A stretch of DNA of 16,546 nt from assembly GCA_030596465.1 (NCBI GenBank), contig JAUVJW010000016.1, positions 1-16,546 on the forward strand, given 5' to 3'. The position numbers and the translations under genes were made by a program. This DNA comes from Candidatus Fermentibacteraceae bacterium (GTDB lineage: Bacteria; Fermentibacterota; Fermentibacteria; Fermentibacterales; JCC-6). The notes below the pieces were generated by a model. The model searched no databases and was not told the origin of the DNA. It saw nothing but the letters and a program-made list of their open reading frames with translations. This document shows, piece by piece, positions 14,190-16,546 of this stretch (within the stretch, counting starts at the first letter, position 1; the number at the start of each line of letters is the position of its first letter).

Positions 14190-15080
14190 TCAAAGCGATC
14201 GGGAAAGTGAGAAGCGGTGTGTTGTTCCAAGAGAGAAATTGCCGGGAACAAACGCGTAGTCAAGAGTCCAGCTTTTTGCAGAGAGACCGACGCCGGCAGT
14301 AAGATCTCCACTGTCGTCATTGATTTTCCAGCCGCCTCGGAGAAATGCCCATTGCACCGGGTTGAATTCAATGCCGAAACCCGCATTTGTTTGGTTATCA
14401 AGAGGACGCATAACCTGACCTGAAACAGAAAGCATGCCAAAAGGAGCATTCCCGTTCCACTTAGAGGCAAAAACCCATGTACGGGGAAATCTGAAGTCCT
14501 TGTCATCCATGGTAACTGATGGTCCTGAATGAAGGTAAGCTGCGGTTAACACAAGTGAGGAATTGGGATGATAGTTGAAACCTACATCAATGGCCCAGCC
14601 ATTTGAAGATTCCAGCCAGATTTTTTCGTGTATTATCTTGAAGCCCACGCCAGCGTCAAAACGCCCAAGCCTCGCGGCAACTGCCGCATTCGCGGAAAAA
14701 TCACTGGCATTGAATGTATCAACCGGGTTGGAAGATGGAGTTTCTCTGTACTCTATTCCTGTAGTTGATACTGATCTCAGGGCAACTGATCCGGAAAAGA
14801 CGCTGCCTAGCCCGGAGACCGCTGCCAGATAATTCTGAGAAGTTGTTCCGTACCACTGGTTATGACCGGCGGAAACGGAAGCTTCCCGGCCCGCGAGAAG
14901 AGCAGGATTGGAAAAAATTGAAAGTTCACCGCCATTAACGGCTCCTGTACCACCGAGAGCAGCAACACGGGCACCTACATCCATTTTCAGGAATGGAAAA
15001 AGACCCAGCCCGGCATCTCTGTAAACACCCGCTGCGGAAATTCCGGCGAGTATCATAACTGTCAGTAATGCTTTTTTCAT
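14190..15080 (-). CDS. PorV/PorQ-like outer-membrane beta-barrel protein
   Basis: A 296-residue protein with a signal peptide (MKKALLTVMILAGISAAG), then FLKMDVGARVAALGGTGAV and SIFSNPALLAG. These are the PorV/PorQ/UPF0164 signatures (xxxGaRaxalGGAxxA...xxNPAgLa). The rest alternates short hydrophobic strands ending in aromatics, as in a FadL-like barrel, and closes HRFSLSRSL. Family members shuttle or anchor exported proteins at the outer membrane, best known in type IX secretion, but many distant relatives act alone. ATG 15080 has AGGGG seven bases upstream. It is the first gene of the five-gene operon and has its own promoter. Confidence 0.85.
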   Translation of the reverse strand: MKKALLTVMILAGISAAGVYRDAGLGLFPFLKMDVGARVAALGGTGAVNGGELSIFSNPALLAGREASVSAGHNQWYGTTSQNYLAAVSGLGSVFSGSVALRSVSTTGIEYRETPSSNPVDTFNASDFSANAAVAARLGRFDAGVGFKIIHEKIWLESSNGWAIDVGFNYHPNSSLVLTAAYLHSGPSVTMDDKDFRFPRTWVFASKWNGNAPFGMLSVSGQVMRPLDNQTNAGFGIEFNPVQWAFLRGGWKINDDSGDLTAGVGLSAKSWTLDYAFVPGNFSLGTTHRFSLSRSL

Positions 15081-15125
15081 ACAAACCCCTATACACGAGA
15101 CAAGGCTTAATGTTCCTCGATGATA

Positions 15126-15155
15126 ATTATATTACCAGTGCCCACGAAAGGACAA
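15126..15155 (-). promoter_or_regulatory. Promoter of the PorV-surE-transglutaminase-glycosyltransferase operon
   Basis: On the minus strand, TTGTCC (15155-15150), 18 bases, then a perfect TATAAT (15131-15126). The leader of about 40 bases ends in AGGGG before ATG 15080. It is the strongest promoter match in the window. It lies in the 80-base divergent gap shared with the lipoate genes, so one regulator could affect both. Confidence 0.6.
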
Positions 15156-15160
15156 AGATA

Positions 15161-15967
15161 ATGAAAACCCTGGCCATCCGTGATTCTCTTCAACCCGGTT
15201 ATGTAAATATGGCTGTTGATCTCTGCTCAATAAAACTTGTACAGAGTGAAAATGCTCAAGCCATATTCCGCACATATATGTGGGAACCCCACTGTCTTTC
15301 CATCGGACGCTTTCAGAAACCCGAAAGGGAAGCGGATGTACAAAGACTTCTTGAAGACGGTTACCATATAGTAAGAAGACCCACAGGCGGCAGGGCTGTT
15401 TGGCACGGACACGAACTTACCTATTCACTGGTTGCACGGGAAGATCACCCTCTCGTGAGAGGTTCCATAGCGGAAAGTCTTGAGAAAGTAGCCGGAATTC
15501 TTACTGCCGGTTTAAAAAAATCCGGTGTTCCCGCTGTTTTAAACACCGGTAACAGAGAGCTTTCAACAGCAGGCAGAGAATTCAACCCGTGCTTCACCTC
15601 CCACGGCAGATGGGAAATTATGACAACGGATGGCAGAAAGCTTGTGGGCAGCGCCCAGGCCAGAAGCCGCGGGGTCTTTATTGAACACGGCTCAATCATT
15701 TTTACAAACCAGCAGACAAAGGCCATAGATTATCTTCCCGACGCGGCTTCCGGTACTCTGAAAGCAGAGATGCGGGAGTTGCTCACCAGAGGGGTTGGAA
15801 CAGTCCTCGAATACAATCCGGACATTACACCGGAAATCCTCGCGGAGAACCTCCACGAGCAGTTCGCCATACACTGCGGTATAACTCCTGCTCCATTTCT
15901 TTCCGGCAACCTTCCCCATCTAAAGGAAACTATTAATGAAAGGCGACTGAACATTGAAAATCGATAA
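15161..15967 (+). CDS. Lipoyl/octanoyl protein acyltransferase (LipM/LplA family)
   Basis: A 268-residue BPL_LplA_LipB-fold protein. RRPTGGRAVWHGHELTYSL (72-90) is the lipoyl-AMP or acyl pocket. PCFTSHGRWEI carries Cys144, at the place of the LipM catalytic Cys. GRKLVGSAQARSRGVFIEHGSI contains the conserved Lys160. Octanoyltransferases of the LipM type move octanoate from acyl carrier protein to the H or E2 proteins, after which LipA inserts sulfur. Lipoate ligases share the fold. The adjacent lipA and the Cys favour LipM, though some ligases also have CF here. Start ATG 15161 follows AAAGGA; an in-frame start at 15068 lacks a ribosome site and family sequence. Confidence 0.85.
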   Translation: MKTLAIRDSLQPGYVNMAVDLCSIKLVQSENAQAIFRTYMWEPHCLSIGRFQKPEREADVQRLLEDGYHIVRRPTGGRAVWHGHELTYSLVAREDHPLVRGSIAESLEKVAGILTAGLKKSGVPAVLNTGNRELSTAGREFNPCFTSHGRWEIMTTDGRKLVGSAQARSRGVFIEHGSIIFTNQQTKAIDYLPDAASGTLKAEMRELLTRGVGTVLEYNPDITPEILAENLHEQFAIHCGITPAPFLSGNLPHLKETINERRLNIENR

Positions 15968-16546
15968 GAAACCTGCCTGGTTGAAAATGCCCACCATGGG
16001 TAACCAGTCCGCGGGTGAGGTTCGGAAGATACTGTCAGCCATGAATCTGAATACCGTTTGTGATGAAGCCAGATGCCCAAATAGAGGATATTGTTACGAA
16101 AGAGGTACAGCAACTATTCTTATTCTTGGTTCCGTGTGTACGCGAAATTGCGCGTACTGCGCAATAGAAAAAAACACTGCGTCTCCCCCTCCTCCGGATC
16201 CCGATGAGCCGGAAAGAGTTGCGGAAGCCTCCGCTGCAATGAATCTTAAATATGTTGTGCTTACATCCGTTACCAGAGATGATCTGAACGATGGAGGGGC
16301 TGAACACTTCTCAAAAACAGTAACTGCGCTGAAGAATAAAATAGCAGGAGTAAAGGTTGAGGTTCTAACGCCTGATTTCAACGGCAGTGAAACAGCACTG
16401 AGAACAATCGCGGAATGCTACCCGGATGTATTCAACCACAATCTCGAAACAGTCAGAAGGCTTTTTACAACTCTTCGCCCCGTAGCATCCTATGATCAGT
16501 CGCTGTCTGTCCTTAAAAGATTTTCACAGATAGCACCTGACACACC
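15954..16546 (+). CDS. lipA: Lipoyl synthase, 5' part (runs off window)
   Basis: Visible are 197 codons of LipA. They begin KIDKKPAWLKMP as in the family, then CDEARCPNRGYC, the CxxxxCxxxxxC motif of the auxiliary [4Fe-4S] cluster that donates sulfur. Next come CTRNCAYC, the radical SAM CxxxCxxC, then LTSVTRDDLNDGGAEHF, EVLTPDFNGS and FNHNLETV, all diagnostic. The enzyme inserts two sulfurs into protein-bound octanoate. Start is TTG 15954: an in-frame TGA lies at 15948-15950 and the conserved N-terminal residues need this start. It overlaps the upstream acyltransferase gene by 14 bases, so the two are coupled. Both clusters' cysteines are intact. Confidence 0.95.
   Translation, partial: MKIDKKPAWLKMPTMGNQSAGEVRKILSAMNLNTVCDEARCPNRGYCYERGTATILILGSVCTRNCAYCAIEKNTASPPPPDPDEPERVAEASAAMNLKYVVLTSVTRDDLNDGGAEHFSKTVTALKNKIAGVKVEVLTPDFNGSETALRTIAECYPDVFNHNLETVRRLFTTLRPVASYDQSLSVLKRFSQIAPDT

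Noticed and set aside
15522..15549. Inverted repeat CCGGTGTT ... AACACCGG with a 12-base loop, considered as a terminator or attenuator.
   Set aside because: It lies in the middle of the acyltransferase coding sequence, in a conserved frame, and is not followed by a T-run.

Overview
The window reads as a chromosomal stretch from a Gram-negative bacterium, probably an uncultured lineage. Evidence for this is a PorV/PorQ-type outer-membrane barrel, exported transglutaminase-like proteins, a de novo lipoate pathway and near-continuous tight operons. The PorV, DUF3857-like and KamA content recalls the FCB superphylum or Fermentibacterota-like lineages, but that is an inference and no rRNA is present to settle it. 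Host genes are roughly 50-60% GC in the lines I counted by hand. A 3.1 kb block in the left half is visibly more AT-rich (about 28-45% per line). At least five genes appear to start with TTG or GTG.

Layout. 1-188 (-) is the N-terminus of a KamA-family radical SAM protein, cut by the window edge. 289-1054 (+) is a frameshifted AbiEii-type nucleotidyltransferase toxin. 1172-3462 (-) is a two-gene operon: an LPG-synthase-type membrane protein followed by an FAD oxidoreductase, coupled through a TTGA overlap. 3221-6888 is the most striking part. A BsuBI/PstI-type type II restriction-modification system (endonuclease 3938-4978 +, N6-adenine methyltransferase 4975-6537 -) lies in a 3,080 bp insert. 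The insert is flanked by two direct copies of the host segment that spanned the divergent starts of the membrane-protein gene and an ABC transporter gene. The left copy is 332 bp. The right copy is 256 bp, having lost 76 bp between CCTGCC repeats, and the aligned bases differ at only four positions. Each host gene stays whole on its own side, and truncated 5' ends of each are left facing the insert. This is the signature of insertion with long target duplication, known for restriction-modification genes. The insert also carries a 48-codon remnant of an apgM-like phosphoglycerate mutase gene.

6837-8983 (+) is an ABC-2 transporter (ATPase and permease) followed by a TrmO-like tRNA methyltransferase. 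15080-8955 (-) is a five-gene envelope operon read leftwards: PorV-like barrel, SurE nucleotidase, secreted transglutaminase, a second transglutaminase-like protein that lacks the catalytic residues, and a GT39-like membrane glycosyltransferase with C-terminal TPRs. A good promoter precedes the PorV gene. 15161 onward (+) is a lipoate pair: a LipM/LplA-like acyltransferase and lipA, which runs off the window.

How it works together. The restriction-modification unit is a self-contained defence or selfish module that entered without destroying either neighbour. The duplicated host promoters probably now point into both of its genes. The SurE-PorV-transglutaminase-glycosyltransferase operon looks like a cell-envelope module of unknown purpose. 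No tRNA, rRNA, CRISPR array, transposase or integrase was seen.
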